Part shown: piece after piece, positions 1 to 12,290 of the stretch
How positions within the stretch are numbered: the stretch's first letter is position 1
Layout of the letters: the number at the start of each line of letters is the position of its first letter
Assembly: GCA_034440575.1 (NCBI GenBank)
Contig: JAOTOL010001511.1
Coordinates: 689,001-753,000, forward strand
DNA from: Imbricaverruca yamaguchii
Lineage: Eukaryota > Arthropoda > Thecostraca > Neoverrucidae
DNA length: 64,000 bases
Reading direction: 5' to 3'
Translations under genes and position numbers: made by a program
Notes under the pieces: model-generated
The model's input: the letters and a program-made list of their open reading frames with translations, nothing else
What the model was told of the DNA's origin: nothing
Databases searched by the model: none

Positions 1-180
1 GTTGCAATTGTAAGCTGTCCACCCGCCATTGTATTTTCCACTATCCTACTGCTTTTTGGAAATAACGTCCACGGTGATATACAACTGAAAAACCGGCCTG
101 CAGCGACCACGCTCCCCCAGAAGGGCGACAAGGAGAGTCGTTGGTGCCCTCTCTCCAGAGGACATGATAGATACTGCAGA

Positions 181-733
181 GAATGCAGCAGTGGCACTCG
201 CCAGAGGAGAAAGCAGCACGGTTCACGCTGGAGGAGAGGGCAGTAGTGGAACTTGGAGGAGGAGGCCACTCGATAGAGAAGAGGGCAACAGCGGTGCTCG
301 CTAAAGAAGAGGGCAGCAGCGGTACTTGGTGGAGAGGGGCGCTATATGATCAACATGGTCGATGCGTCCTAAAGCCCTAATAACTAACTAACTAATGAAG
401 AGGCAGCAGCGGTACTCACCGGAGGAGAATGTGGCAGCGGTACTCGCTGGAAGAAAGGACAGCAGCGGAACTTGGTGGAGGAGAAAGCTACTCGATAAAG
501 GGGAGGACCACAGCGGTACTCACCAGAGGAGAGGGCGACAGCGGTACTCACCAGAGGAGAGGGCGACAGCGGTACTCACCAGAGGAGAGGGCGACAGCGG
601 TACTTACCAGGGGAGAGGGCGACAGCGGTACTCACCAGAGGAGAGGGCGACAGCGGTACTCACCAGAGGAGAGGGCGACAGCGGTACTCACCAGAGGAGA
701 GGGCGACAGCGGTACTCACCAGAGGAGAGGGCC
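181..733. repeat. 28-bp minisatellite with degenerate 5' half
   Basis: From about 510 to 731 there are eight nearly identical 28-bp units built around CAGCGGTACTCACCAGAGGA. From 181 to 505 the same unit is recognisable but heavily mutated. The two halves are separated by a SINE-like tail at 355-396. Several frames stay open across it, but the encoded peptide is only the repeat. Confidence 0.9.
355..396 (+). repeat. SINE-like 3' tail module inside the 28-bp array
   Basis: The segment reads GTCGATGCGTCCTAAAGCCC and then TAATAACTAACTAACTAA. The same CCTAAA-(G/A)CCC module followed by a short simple-repeat tail recurs at 957, 16977, 30172, 45931, 50068 and 59809. I read it as the 3' end of a short retroposon. 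No tRNA-like head is visible here. Confidence 0.55.
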
Positions 734-956
734 ACGAGGGCGCGGCGGCCGGCGGCGGCGCCCCGCCGGGCCATCGGAGGTCGGCCGACGCTGCTTCACC
801 GGCGCCGGCGACACTGCTGCTGCTGAAGCCGCTGCCGTCCTTACCGCATCCCTCCTGTCGCGACACGGGGGCGTTGGTCACGGGAACGCTCTACCCGGTC
901 CTGGGTGCAAACGCCCCACCGAACGTGAGAATATGACGCTTGTCTAAGTAAGCTTG

Positions 957-1016
957 TTATGGGTGCAATGTAACCCACATGGGTTGACGCACCCTAAAAC
1001 CCCAATAATCATCATT
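957..1016 (+). repeat. SINE-like 3' tail module at the edge of a minisatellite
   Basis: It contains GGGTGCAATGTAACCC, then GTTGACGCACCCTAAAACCC and an AATAATCATCATT tail. It aligns over about 55 bp with 59809-59868 and 16977-17035. The 25-bp array begins directly after it. Confidence 0.55.
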
Positions 1017-1028
1017 GGTCTTGGACAC

Positions 1029-1985
1029 ACCCGCTCAACCTGGCCCTGGATACACAAGTCCCGCCTGGTCCTGGATACACACTTCCCGCCTGGCCCTGTA
1101 TAAACGTGTCCCCATTGGCCCTGTATACACGTGTCCCGCCTGGCCCTGTATACACGTGTCCCGCCTGGCCCTGTATACACGTGTCCCGCCTGGCCCTGTA
1201 TACACGTGTCCCGCCTGGCCCTGTATACACGTGTCCCGCCTGGCCCTGTATACACGTGTCCCGCCTGGGCCCTGTATACACGTGTTCCGCCTGGCCCTGT
1301 ATACACGTGTCCCGCCTGGCCCTGTATACACGTGTCCCGCCTGGCCCTGTATACACGTGTCCCGCCTGGCCCTGTATACACGTGTCCCGCCTGGCCCTGT
1401 ATACACGTGTCCCGCCTGGCCCTGTATACACGTTCCTGGCCCTGTATACACGTGTCCCGCCTGGCCCTGTATACACGTGTCCCGCCTGGCCCTGTATACA
1501 CGTGTCCCGCCTGGCCCTGTATACACGTGTCCCGCCTGGCCCTGGATACACGTGTCCTGCCTGGCCCTGTATATACGTGTTCCTCCTGCACCTGGATACA
1601 CGTGTCCCGCCTGGCCCTGTATACACGTGTCCCGCCTGGCCCTGTATACACGTGTCCCGCCTGGCCCTGTATACACGTGTCCCGCCTGCCTGGCCCTGTA
1701 TACACGTGTCCCGCCTGGCCCTGTATACACGTGTCCCGCCTGGCCCTGTATACACGTGTCCCGCCTGGCCCTGTATAAACGTGTCCCCCTGGCCCTGTAT
1801 ACACGTGTCCCGCCTGGCCCTGTATACACGTGTCCTGCCTGGCCCTGTATATACGTGTCCCTCCTGGTCCTGGATACACGTGTCCCTCTCTCCTGATAAC
1901 ACGTCCCTCCTGACCTGGATACACGTGTCCCGCCTGACCCTGGATACACACGTTCCTCCTGGGTCCGTATATATACACGCTATTT
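1029..1985. repeat. 25-bp minisatellite
   Basis: About 37 copies of a 25-bp unit containing CCCTGTATACACGTGTCC. Central copies are nearly identical and both ends decay, the usual pattern for internal expansion. Every unit carries a CACGTG E-box core. Occasional units have 1-6 bp insertions or deletions, so open frames shift between units. I see no gene here. Confidence 0.95.
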
Positions 1986-2322
1986 CCCGCCTGCTCACGC
2001 ATTAGATGTTTTGGATGAAGCTACGCCCAAATATCGCGTTCAACGGTTTTCAACAATTTCAGTAATTCCCTCCATACTCATGGTTCGTTGCTCAGTTCCG
2101 CCAAAAGTTGAACGATGATTAAACGCCACTTCTTGCTGTTCTTATCTTGACGGCACTTTCACCTTCTCATCTTCATCTCCATTTTATCGCCAGTGTTGTA
2201 CCCAAGATTAGATTGTGTCTTAAGAAGAGCTTCCGATCTAATAAAAGTGACTACACATGAATTTTCCACGGTTAATTATGCCGTTGGATAATTTATAGGT
2301 TAAGCCCAGGAATGTTTAATAC

Positions 2323-2327
<5 letters not shown>
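1986..2327. other. Unique AT-rich spacer
   Basis: No repeat, conserved coding stretch or RNA gene was recognised between the 25-bp array and the TA microsatellite. Confidence 0.5.
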
Positions 2328-2408
<81 letters not shown>

Positions 2409-2465
2409 ATATATATAATTATAATATATATAATATATATATACATATATAATTTATATATATGC

Positions 2466-2515
<50 letters not shown>
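2328..2515. repeat. (TA)n microsatellite
   Basis: Two long TA runs are separated by degenerate AT sequence (2401-2465). The tract can form cruciforms and is a likely polymorphic or assembly-sensitive site. Confidence 0.95.
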
Positions 2516-2761
2516 GCAGTGATATGGCAGCTAGTCATGTGTCGGGTACCTGTAAAGTGTACACCGCTCACCCCTGCATGCTGGTACACTGACATAGCGC
2601 GCGACGCTGGGCAATGTTGCCGAGGCCAGGCGAGCACAAATTGCTCGTCTGGTTCCTGAGCGCCTCCTGCTCTGCATATTTCCGCTACCCTAATGGGACT
2701 TATTTTGCAATCTGCTAGTCTATCCAGGCGCGTCGTTTGTTACCCACAGCAGCGCTGTCGT

Positions 2762-3770
2762 AGTCAGTGGCGGGCAGTAGCCTGACACGGACCGGTAGGG
2801 CGGCCACACCGTGGGGGTACAGTCAGTGGCGGGCAGTAGCCTGACACGGACCGGCAGGGCGGCCACACCGTGGGGGTACAGTCAGTGGCGGGCAGTAGCC
2901 TGACACGGACCGGCAGGGCGGCCACACCGTGGGGGTACAGTCAGTGGCGGGCAGTAGCCTGACACGGACCGGCAGGGCGGCCACACCGTGGGGGTACAGT
3001 CAGTGGCGGGCAGTAGCCCGACACGGACCGGCAGGGCGGTCACATCGCGGGGTACCGTCAGTGGCGGAGGTACAGTCAGTGGCGGAGGTACCGTTAGTGG
3101 CGGAGGTTCAGTCAGTGGCGAAGGTACCGGCAGGGCGGCCACACCGGGGGTACAGTCAGTGGCGAGGTACAGTCAGCCTGACCGGACCGGTACCCACACC
3201 GTGGCGGGGTACAGTCAGTGGCGGGCGTAGCCTGACACCGTCAGTGGCGGAGGTACAGTCAGTGGCGGAGGCTACCGTCAGTGGCGGAGGTACAGTCAGT
3301 GGCGGGCAGTAGCCCGACACGGACCGGCAGGGCGGTCACATCGCGGGGTACCGTCAGTGGCGGAGGTACAGTCAGTGGCGGAGGTACCGTCAGTGGCGGA
3401 GGTACAGTCAGTGGCGGAGGTACCGTCAGTGGCGGAGGTACCGTCAGTGGCGGAGGTACAGTCAGTGGCGGAGGTACCGTCAGTGGCGGAGGTACAGTCA
3501 GTGGCGGAGGTACCGTCAGTGGCGGAGGTACAGTCAGTGGCGGAGGTACCGTCAGTGGCGGAGGTACCGTCAGTGGCGGAGGTACCGTCAGTGGCGGAGG
3601 TACAGTCAGTGGCGGAGTTACCGTCAGTGGCGGAGGTACAGTCAGTGGCGGAGGTACCGTCAGTGGCGGAGGTACAGTCAGTGGCGGAGGTACCGTCAGT
3701 GGCGGAGGTACAGTCAGTGGCGGAGGTACCGTCAGTGGCGGAGGTACAGTCAGTGGCGGGCAGCAACTCG
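2762..3770. repeat. Nested 59-bp then 18-bp minisatellite
   Basis: Five 59-bp units start at 2762 and share the core CAGTCAGTGGCGGGCAGTAG. A disturbed zone follows (3120-3340). After that come about 23 copies of an 18-bp unit, GGTACCGTCAGTGGCGGA. In the 18-mers, position 6 alternates C and A, giving a mostly 36-bp dimeric higher-order pattern with occasional CC neighbours. The 18-mer is contained in the 59-mer, so one array seeded the other. The long glycine/serine/valine and proline/leucine frames here are repeat products. Confidence 0.95.
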
Positions 3771-4560
3771 ACACGGACCGGCAGGCCGGCCCACCGCGGT
3801 GGTGCGGCTGTGGCGAGCGGTGCCGCCGCTGTCCTGGTGTTATTCCCAGACCGGCGCCGTCGCCCGCCATCTCGACTGCACAACAGTGTCGCAGCGTCTT
3901 TCGGAATGCATCGCTGCACCAGGCCAGAGGCTGTCTTGCGTTGAATGCTGGAAATGCCAGGGACCGTGCCACTGGATGCCGACGCCGCTCGACTCAGATG
4001 CAAAGGCGATTATTTATTCATTTTTAATCCAGCTAGCTGGCTGACCATTCCCCAGGGAGGGAATGCTTTCGCTTCGTGACCCCGATCCACCAGTTGTTTC
4101 AATCCGTGTTCGTGCTGCATTGCTCCGATAGCATGCGGTCATCAGTTCTTCGATTCACGGCGGGTGCTTCCTCAGTATTGGTCACACACACTAGTATCGG
4201 CGGACGCATGCACGATTGTGTGGCTGAAAAGTGCATCAGACGCAGGGAACTCTTCACGGTTCCTCTAAGGCCAAGCATGCAAATTATACTCAATGATTTC
4301 GAAATCACGAAGAAAACGGCTCTCTGATTTTAATGCTTCTAAGATTACCATATCCAAGTTGAACAACTAAGGAATAGTGTTTTAAGGCTAACATTAACTT
4401 CCATTGAAAATATTGCCCTATAACACGGAATATCACAAACCGGGTTAGCTTTCTTCGGGTACTAATCAAGTGTTGTTCATAGTAATGGCACTCAAATATC
4501 AATTACCAAAAATTGTCCTCGGAATGGATGATTTTAAAGCGTACATGCAACCCATTCCTC
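3771..4560. other. Spacer without recognised gene
   Basis: Mixed sequence between two arrays. Short open frames exist on both strands but none resembles a known protein. Confidence 0.4.
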
Positions 4561-4563
4561 ATA

Positions 4564-4760
4564 CAATGCGAAGCTGACGCCGACCTCCCCGGCACAATGT
4601 GGAGCTGACACCGACCTCCCCGACACAATGTGGAGCTGACACCGACCTTCCCGATACAATGTGGAGCTGACACCGGCCTTCCCGATACAATGTGGAGCTG
4701 ACACCGGCCTCCCCGACACAATGTGGAGCTGACACCAGTCTCCCCGATACAATGTGGACT
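4564..4760. repeat. 31-bp minisatellite
   Basis: Six to seven copies of a 31-bp unit with core ACAATGTGGAGCTGACACCG, with scattered substitutions. Confidence 0.9.
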
Positions 4761-4965
4761 AACACCACGGGCTGGGCGACCCGAACACGGTCAGGGCTGA
4801 CCGTTCGCGAGGTAGATCCTGGACCCACCAGCGGTATGAATGGTACCACGCCCCAGACCACACGCGCCCGGTTTTTGTGGGTGGGTGTCGGCACGGTGCT
4901 CATGTGTGCATTTTGTGACGAATGTGGCAGCACACGCAGCACGAGCTCAGATGTGCGGGCGGGCG

Positions 4966-5404
4966 GGCCGTGCATCAGAGGCGGAGCCAGTGTGGTGGTG
5001 GCCGTGCATCAGAGGCGGAGCCAGTGTGGTGGCGGCCGTGCATCAGAGGCGGAGCCAGTGTGGTGGGGGAGCCAGTGTGGTGGCGGCCGTGCATCAGAGG
5101 CGGAGCCAGTGTGGTGGCGGCCGTGCATCAGAGGCGGAGCCAGTGTGGTGGCGGCCGTGCATCAGAGGCGGAGCCAGTGTGGTGGCGGCCGTGCATCAGA
5201 GGCGGAGCCAGTGTGGTGGCGGCCGTGCATCAGAGGCGGAGCCAGTGTGGTGGCGGCCGTGCATCAGAGGCGGAGCCAGTGTGGTGGCGGCCGTGCATCA
5301 GAGGCGGAGCCAGTGTGGTGGCGGCCGTGCATCAGAGGCGGAGCCAGTGTGGTGGTGGCCGTGCATCAGAGGCGGAGCCAGTGTGATGGCCGTGCATCAG
5401 AGGC
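4966..5404. repeat. 34-bp minisatellite
   Basis: About 13 copies of a 34-bp unit with core GTGCATCAGAGGCGGAGCCA. Most central units are identical; one is truncated near 5065. The 34-bp period shifts the frame by one each unit, and the long plus-strand frames survive only because the unit lacks stops. Confidence 0.95.
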
Positions 5405-6405
5405 AGCTCCGTCGGCACACGAGCCGGCGCAGTGGCGGACAGACCCGTGTCGGCCGCCGCCGCGCCGTGTAATAACTCCCAGCCGCCTGGCCGAACGAAC
5501 ACACTGCGGCACAGCATGGCTCCTCTTGCAGGCGGCGGCGGCGCCGCCGGACCGGAGCATACCCGTGGGGAAGCGGTGCGTGGGACAGATGTACATGGGA
5601 AACTGTACGTGGAACAACTGTGTGTGTGACAGATGTACATCGGGAAGCTGTAAGTTGGATAGCTGTGGCGTTGGCTGTGGCTGTGGGACAGCTGTGGCGT
5701 TGTATAGCTCCATGCGGGACAGTTATGTGTTAGGGTAGATCGTAAATCACAGAATGCGTGGCATGGACGAAATTATAACGGAGCATGTCCAAAATCTCTA
5801 GAAAACACTCAACAAATGCGAATAAATCATGACTATTTGATGTTCGGGTCCAATTTATAAGTGGGATAGAAGGTGCTGTCATCTATTGGTAACATTTGGA
5901 AGTTCTTTCCTAAATCGAAAACTGTTAAAACAGCACATTCTGAATTATCTTTTGTTTGTTTGTTTTGAAGAATGAGACAATCAGCGTCCATTGGGGCTGT
6001 TCTGAGGTTATTGGGATAGTTAGTTCAATAGGTATCGCCGCAAATTGCCTGGTATCAGCAGTGTGTATACACGTACACGCGCTTTATGTTACCAGCTACT
6101 ATGCTGGTAGCTAGCCGATTATGCAAACGTTTCAGGACGATCTGCCCATTCAAGTTGCTACGATGAGTTCAACTGACGTATTCTGATGTTCTAACAGTCG
6201 ACAAAAGTGCCAGAATATGGGACGAAAATGTGCATATGTATGCATATATATTGCCTTCCGGCACCCATGTGATGGCTATTGTGGCCAAGCGTCACAACAG
6301 TACGGATCGTAAGAAAGCACGATATATGCTCGTGGCTCTAAAAGTAATAGCTAAACACGAAAAAGCAGGCTAAGGCACCGAGCATGGGTAAAGGTTCATT
6401 ACAGA
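5405..6405. other. Spacer without recognised gene
   Basis: A short degenerate repeat around TGGGACAG(A/C)TGTA lies at 5578-5725. The rest is AT-rich unique sequence with no convincing coding or RNA feature. Confidence 0.4.
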
Positions 6406-6407
6406 AG

Positions 6408-6570
6408 CCATGCAACACTGCCTCAGTGCTGGCGGTGTCTCCACTCAGCGGCAGTAGGGGGTGCTCTACACGGGGCGCGGCCAGCCGTGCAACATTGCCA
6501 TAGTGCCCACGGTGTCACCACTCAGCGGCAGCGGGGGGTGCTCTACACGGAGCGCGGCCAGCCGTGCACT
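6408..6570. repeat. Two-copy tandem duplication of about 74 bp
   Basis: Two adjacent copies, plus the start of a third, contain CACTCAGCGGCAG and GGGGTGCTCTACACGG. Confidence 0.8.
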
Positions 6571-6984
6571 GCCAGCTGGCACGAGCTCCCAGTCGTCACG
6601 TCTCTGACTGTCCGCGGCGCGCCGTTCCATGTTCTTGCGGCTCGACATAGGGGTGAACGTTTTGCGAACCCGGTACGGTCTCGAGGTAGTCGCAGGAGAC
6701 GCGAGCCGGCAGCGCCGGCTGTAAGCGCAGTCACGCTGTCCCTGCAGGTCGGCTTAAGCCTGAGACTGCCGGGTGACCGCTCGTGGATGGCGATAATGTC
6801 CCTTTCTTTGGTGAGCTGCTTCATGGGTGGAGTTGACGTATGACTGGGGCGATGCGGTCACGTCGGTTAGCTGGGCAACGATTCTGACATCGTAGTTCAT
6901 GACTCGCTGTGGCTTGCGGTTCGTAGTGGAGGTGCAGCTTCCCTATCCGGTCGAGCAGGAGATGTAGGAAACGATTATGCATTC

Positions 6985-7168
6985 CACCGACGTTTTCTTG
7001 ACGCCTTGGTCGGTTATTGGTCTTGCGACACATCGACCGTTGAGTCATGTAGCGTCGCCAATCTCTCACGCCGATTGGTCGCGGGTGAATAGTAGTGGCG
7101 GTTGAGACTCGAACTCACAGCCTTTCGATTGTGTGACGGGAAACTTGCCCCTAGACTACTCGTCCCCG
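6985..7168 (-). mobile_element. tRNA-derived SINE, family 2, minus strand
   Basis: Read on the minus strand, the head has a D-arm-like AGTAGTCTAGGGG and a B-box-like GAGTTCGAGTCTC. It is followed by a body containing CCAATCGGCGTGAGAG and GACGCTAC. That body is shared with the plus-strand copies at 44002 and 59366. Sharing both a tRNA-like head and a conserved body is the signature of a SINE. The tail-side end is uncertain and could reach 6820. Confidence 0.65.
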
Positions 7169-7237
7169 TCTTGGCGCCTTCCGGCAGGGCTGTGGGCTGT
7201 TTCGACAGGGCAGTCAGGGTGCCGAAGCAATTACTAC

Positions 7238-7590
7238 AGGTTGCAGCGACATTTTTTTCTTAGGCGAGGTTGGAGTCCAGAGTACCGCACGGGCTTGGTG
7301 TCAGCCACAGGCTTTATCAGTGCACCTCATATAGAGATGGTGAAGTCATCTGGCGTCTGTCGCCTGGCGGGTCCGACCAACAGCAGTTGGGTCTTTTTCG
7401 GGTCCAGCATGAACTGGCTCGGGTGGAACCACTGCAACGCTGAACCGGTGCACAGCAAGGAGAATGGTTTACAGTTTAGTGAATCGGCGGAGCTAGTGCT
7501 GCTGGTTGAGTTCATCGTTGGGCACTATGTAGAGATATTGTTCCATATCGAGCGGGACTGGACTTGTCGGGACGGTGCCAGAAGCCTGTA
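7238..7590 (+). pseudogene. Decayed transposon-associated ORF fragment, family X
   Basis: The plus-strand translation contains V-E-F-I-V-G-H-Y followed by D-G-A-R-S-L. This matches in order and spacing the fragment on the minus strand at 29085-29550 (V-E-F-I-V-G-V-Y ... D-G-P-R-H-V-L). From memory, both resemble uncharacterised transposon-associated proteins common in arthropods. The stretch upstream (S-S-W-V-F-F) may belong to the same protein. It is truncated and has no flanking element that I can define. Function is unknown and I claim no activity. Confidence 0.4.
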
Positions 7591-8304
7591 CAAAAAAAAA
7601 AAAACGAGCGGACACAGAGCCCCATCCACGTCTGACAGAGCTGGTGAGCCCAATGCTACAGCGCAGTAGTCACCGGGCTCACTCTCAGGCAGTGCTTCTT
7701 GCAACATTGTCGGACGAGAGCGTGGCAACTGGTGAGAGGGCGGTGTGTGCGGTGCTGCAATTCTGGCTCAGGGACCAGACACCGGACCAACTCTGCCCGT
7801 TCCGTCTCCCTGTCCCACTCCCCTCCCTGTCCCCTCCCACTCCCCTCCCTGTCCAGCGGGAGTCGGCGGACTCCACCGCGGTCTTCGACTCGGAGAAGTG
7901 AGAATTCCAAGCCTCCGATAACCATCGCCATGTCAGACGATCGCATCAGAGGCGCCGTCCATGCTCCTCTCAGCATTCCAGCATATCCTGCGCGCGCGCA
8001 GACCGTTAGAGAGCGGTTCAGCCGGCCACCGAAACGTCTCAGAAGGTGATGGGCGTGGAAGCCAGCGTTGGCTACGTAAGTGCAACGCTACGGAACGGGC
8101 ATGAGTCTCTTCCACAAGGGCAGCTGCAAGCTGGACCGTGCAGCAGACTACTGCCGATGGCATGGCAATCGACATCAAACGTATGTCGTGTTCCAATGTT
8201 CTGCAACGCTAACGCGCCGTGTGTGTTACATGTACACAGTGTATTACTGCAATAGTGCGGCGGAATGGAGGTGAGCACTGTCCACAGTGATACATTTTTT
8301 TCCA
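7591..8304. other. Spacer without recognised gene
   Basis: It begins with an A12 run and has a short pyrimidine-rich duplicated stretch at 7805-7855. No protein or RNA gene was recognised. Confidence 0.4.
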
Positions 8305-8755
8305 GAAATAGAGTGGAACGTACCACTTACTGAACACCGAATCGACATCCTTTCCAAAGAAGTATCGACATCGTGCTTCTTGGTGCGTGTTTGCGAAGTC
8401 TTCATGTCTCGTTTCTAACTGTATTCCGTTTACAAATATAATACGTTTGCTCGCCATAACGGATCCTAGATCGTCCTAACTAACATCCGGCAGCGTACTT
8501 CCAGTTGAATGGGTTACCCATGATGTACACTATCATACAACGCCAATTCATAGCATAGGTGTTTGGATCGTTATCGTTGATATCGGTATCCCCAAATTAG
8601 CTACCTTTCAAAACACGCAAAATGGGAACAGTCATACTGAAGCAATTGTCTTAAAACTGGGTTTGCAAGACTTAACACAATGTTATATAGCATTGCTTCA
8701 AGGACGATTTCGGCATCCTGTTGTACTCGTTTCGGCATCTTACACCTAACGGGAA
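8305..8755 (+). repeat. Dispersed repeat family D, copy 1
   Basis: It shares diverged blocks in the same order with 43120-43548 (+) and 20866-21305 (-): a TGAACACCG block, AAGTATCGACATCGTG, CACCCATGATGT, AGCATAGGT and a TTTCGGCATCTT end. It contains no coding sequence. I infer an old interspersed element of about 430 bp, possibly a MITE or SINE-like unit. I could not define terminal repeats. Confidence 0.6.
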
Positions 8756-8889
8756 TTCAATATTTTAACACTGACTGTTCATCATCATATATCTAGTGAG
8801 GGTAGGCGTGGTGAGCTAGAACTGTCTGGCCAGTTCACACAAAACCAAATCACACATGCATACGTGCGCAATAAAACAATTCTTCCGTT

Positions 8890-9230
8890 CAAGATAGTAG
8901 TCTAGGCTGACGTTTGTGTTACCATGCAGTATATCATAGTGCGCTCACCGTTTCGTAATATTTGCGGAAATATTTTTTCCCCGAGGAGGAGTACTTCACT
9001 TGACAAGTATCGTGCTGTAACTTTTGTGTGGAGTTTCGATGTCGCTGTCATAGCTCGGCGACCTGACATGACCCGTGTGAATTCCCTTCTTGGAAAGACG
9101 CGCAAATGATGTTTCATCAGACGTGAAAACTTTGAGAGAGCTACCGCCTGCCGTTTTCTCGTAGTCCTGGAGGAATCTACAGACACGGATGGAAACAGCC
9201 CCGAAGTGAGCGCACATTCAGCGGCACCGG
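8890..9230 (-). pseudogene. Candidate mariner/Tc1-like transposase relic
   Basis: The minus strand encodes V-F-T-S-D-E-T-S-F at about 9130-9104. This resembles the second catalytic-aspartate motif of Tc1/mariner (IS630) transposases. In another frame it encodes K-V-T...N-G-E-R at about 9015-8940, resembling the conserved block downstream of that aspartate. The order and spacing fit, but the frame changes and stops intervene, so this would be a short dead fragment. The assignment rests on motif memory only. Confidence 0.35.
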
Positions 9231-9309
9231 CCATGTTTTTCCAACTATCCGGCTGATTGGGCTCGTAGTGTCGCACAAGAGTAGAGGACGTCATGCTGAT
9301 AACATTCAC

Positions 9310-11239
9310 AGAATGTGTTGCTTCAACTCAGGTTGTTCGATTTGGCTAATATTTTCAAAGCTTATTGATAGATAGCAGCACTTCTGACTCGGAAGCTATA
9401 AATGGTCTCGCAATCAAGTAGCCATGCGTTCCTTCGTGTTTCCTGGATGCTTTCCGATATTTTCGAGCATGCTTCGTTTTAATTTCACCCGCGTCTCATC
9501 AGTTTCAGGAACAAGTTCTTCGACGATGCACCGTACTGTGCGTGGCACAACTACGCGTGAGACAGTTGTGCACGGTACAGCTGTGCGCGAGGGAGCTGTG
9601 CGCGATGGAGCTGTACTTTGGGGCAGCTGTGCGTTGTGACAGAGACACGGCGATGTCGGACAAGTGCCATGAAACTCGTCAAAGGGTAACCCTCGCTCAG
9701 CGATCAGAATGACGACATCCGACCGACGTCGTCAGCGACGTCAGATGTGACGTCAGAGGTGCGCCCGGTTGGCTGGCCTGCTGCCGTGCGACACAGCAGC
9801 CGGATTGCAGCTGCTTTTAGCTGGCAGCTCAGGCTGGTTCAAGAACAAACCTGGCATAACGATATGCATAGTGATCAGTGGTTTTAATTCAGACAACAAT
9901 TCCAATTGCAAAATGTTTTTTTTTGCGACGCTGCTGAAATAAGCAGAATTAAACTTGGGAGCATTAGCAAATGATGATCCGCTTATCAAGTTACATGGAG
10001 ACTACATTGCCCTCTACAAGCTCTGCACATAAGTGCTAAATGACAAAATTATTGCCATGGTTACGTTAGCGATGGATACAGCTGAACAATTTATCGGGGC
10101 AACAGTAAATGAAATGACAACAAAAGCATACATACTTCATACTTCTTGGTTGACATACTTCACAGATGTCAACTAAGTTTGTGCATTTATACCTAATATC
10201 ACCAGCATTCTTACACCACGCAAGCAATGCATGTTCGCACGAAGAGGATGCTTGAACACGGACTTATTTGTTTCATTGCCCAATACGGGAGTATGATGTT
10301 GAGAATATAAAATGGTGGGCTTTAAATGATGCCAGAAAACACAACGTCTATCATTGTTTTCTGCCCACTACCAAAACACGAGCAATTCTTGTTGGTAATG
10401 AGTAAACTGCAATAACTGATTGCAATTGATTGCTCATTAATATTACTTGTCGTATGATATGCGTTTTAGTTCATATCTGAAATGTTTTGTTGAAACCATG
10501 AATGGCTTCGTTTAAATTAGGAAGGAACATCGTCGACCTGGCAGGGAGTAACTTGCCTCTCTGAGGGGATCTACAGAGATAGTCATCGGGGAATTTATGG
10601 ATAACGAGCAGAAAATGCTGTCTTAGCCATGCTCCTCATCTTTTGAAGTAACTTGGACACGTGCAGTGGTGCTAGTGGGGTCTGCTTGGCCGGCCCTCTT
10701 GTTTTCTTGGATTATGAGCGACAAGTTAGAAAATGTGTCCAAAATTTAATTTCTTGTCAAATGATGCCTTATTTTTGCTCGGTGTCACGTTGTCGATATG
10801 TGCGTGGTTAATGTGAAGATGTTCGGTTCAAATCCTACCAATATCGAAATGTTTGTGCTATTTTTGCCGTATGTGTGACGACGTCATATCTAATTCACAT
10901 CGAATGACATTTTGTACCTTAGAAATGCAACGACGTTGCATAAATCACTTTAGGTGTGGACAGGCTAGATCGGGTATGTTGACCAACGGCTAGCCAAGCT
11001 TGACTTTGTGACCTGTTCACATCCAGACCCACTTTTGAGAGTGTCGCTGACCTGCACCTTCTCCGAGAGTACCCTGTCGATAGCCCTTTTAGCTTCTGAA
11101 ATGCTGGAGGACGGGCGAAGTCAACCCCGTCCAGTGGTCGTTATGGACGTAGAACATGCACCGCGTTTTTCTACGAGTCAGTTGTTGGTGGGTGCGCTTT
11201 GAAGCGGTGATCATGACCAGTGGCCGAGCTCTGTCCTAC
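9310..11239. other. Long unique spacer without recognised gene
   Basis: A degenerate GAGCTGTG(C)-type repeat lies at 9530-9640. A perfect TGACGTCA CRE palindrome is at 9748-9755. The rest is AT-rich with no conserved coding or RNA feature. Confidence 0.45.
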
Positions 11240-11572
11240 CTGACACGAACAGAGGTGCGTACCGCAAGCCAACAGTGCAAACACGAACAGAAGTGCGAAC
11301 TCGAACAGAGATGTAAACACGAAGAGGGATGCAAACACGGACAGAGATGTAAACACGGACGGAGATGCAAGCACAGGGGTGCAACACAAACAGAGATGCA
11401 AGCACGAGCAGGGGTGCAACACGGACAGAGATGCAAACACGGACAGAGGTACACACACAAACAGAGATGCAAACGCAGGGGTGCAACACAAACAGATGCA
11501 CCCGCACGAGCAGGGTTGCAACACGAACAGAGGTGCAAACACGAACATGGGTGCACACGGGGGGGGGGGGGG
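11240..11572. repeat. 18-bp minisatellite ending in a G14 run
   Basis: About 16 imperfect copies of an 18-bp unit such as ACACGGACAGAGATGCAA. The array ends in fourteen consecutive G residues (11559-11572). The minus-strand frames encode Cys/Val-rich repeat peptides that I do not regard as genes. Confidence 0.9.
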
Positions 11573-11687
11573 TTGAGGTCGGGCTTGAGTCGACAGAAGT
11601 CGGCAGTGAACTCGTTCGCGATCTGCCGTGCGCCCCCTGCCGGTGTGCCGACTGACTGAGGTCAGAACGGCGCGACCGGGGTCAGAC

Positions 11688-11835
11688 GTGACCTGGGTCA
11701 GACGTGACCGGGGTCAGACGTGACCGGGGTCAGACGTGACCGGGGTCAGACGTGACCGGGGTCAGACGTGACCGGGGTCAGACGTGACCGGGGTCAGACG
11801 TGACCGGGGTCAGACGTGACCGAGGTCAGACTGGC
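11688..11835. repeat. 16-bp minisatellite
   Basis: Nine nearly perfect copies of CAGACGTGACCGGGGT. Confidence 0.95.
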
Positions 11836-11939
11836 CGCGGGCCGCTCACTCACTTGTTCTGTGTAGGCCGCACCGGCGGCTGCTTAACCTGGCGTCCGAG
11901 TGGGGTCTGGTGGCGGTGCGGCTGCTGTCTGGCTTGCGC

Positions 11940-12290
11940 CTGGGTCAGGTCCGGGGCCGGTGCAGCTGCTGACCTGTGTCCAGGTCAGGGCCGGGGCCGG
12001 TGCAGCTGCTGTCTGACCTGTGTCCAGGTCAGGCGCGGGGCCGGTGCAGCTGCTGTCTGACCTGTGTCCAGGTCAGGCGCGGGGCCGGTGCAGCTGCTGT
12101 CTGACCTGTGTCCAGGGTGCAGCTGCTGTCTGACCTGTGTCCAGGTCAGGCGCGGGGCCGGTGCAGCTGCTGTCTGACCTGTGTCCAGGTCAGGCGCGGG
12201 GCCGGTGCAGCTGCTGTCTGACCTGTGTCCAGGTCAGGCGCGGGGCCGGTGCAGCTGCTGTCTGACCTGCGCCTGGGTCAGGTGCAGGGC
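11940..12290. repeat. 44-bp minisatellite
   Basis: About eight units with core GGTGCAGCTGCTGTCTGACC and CAGGTCAGGCGCGG, one of them shortened near 12115. Confidence 0.9.
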
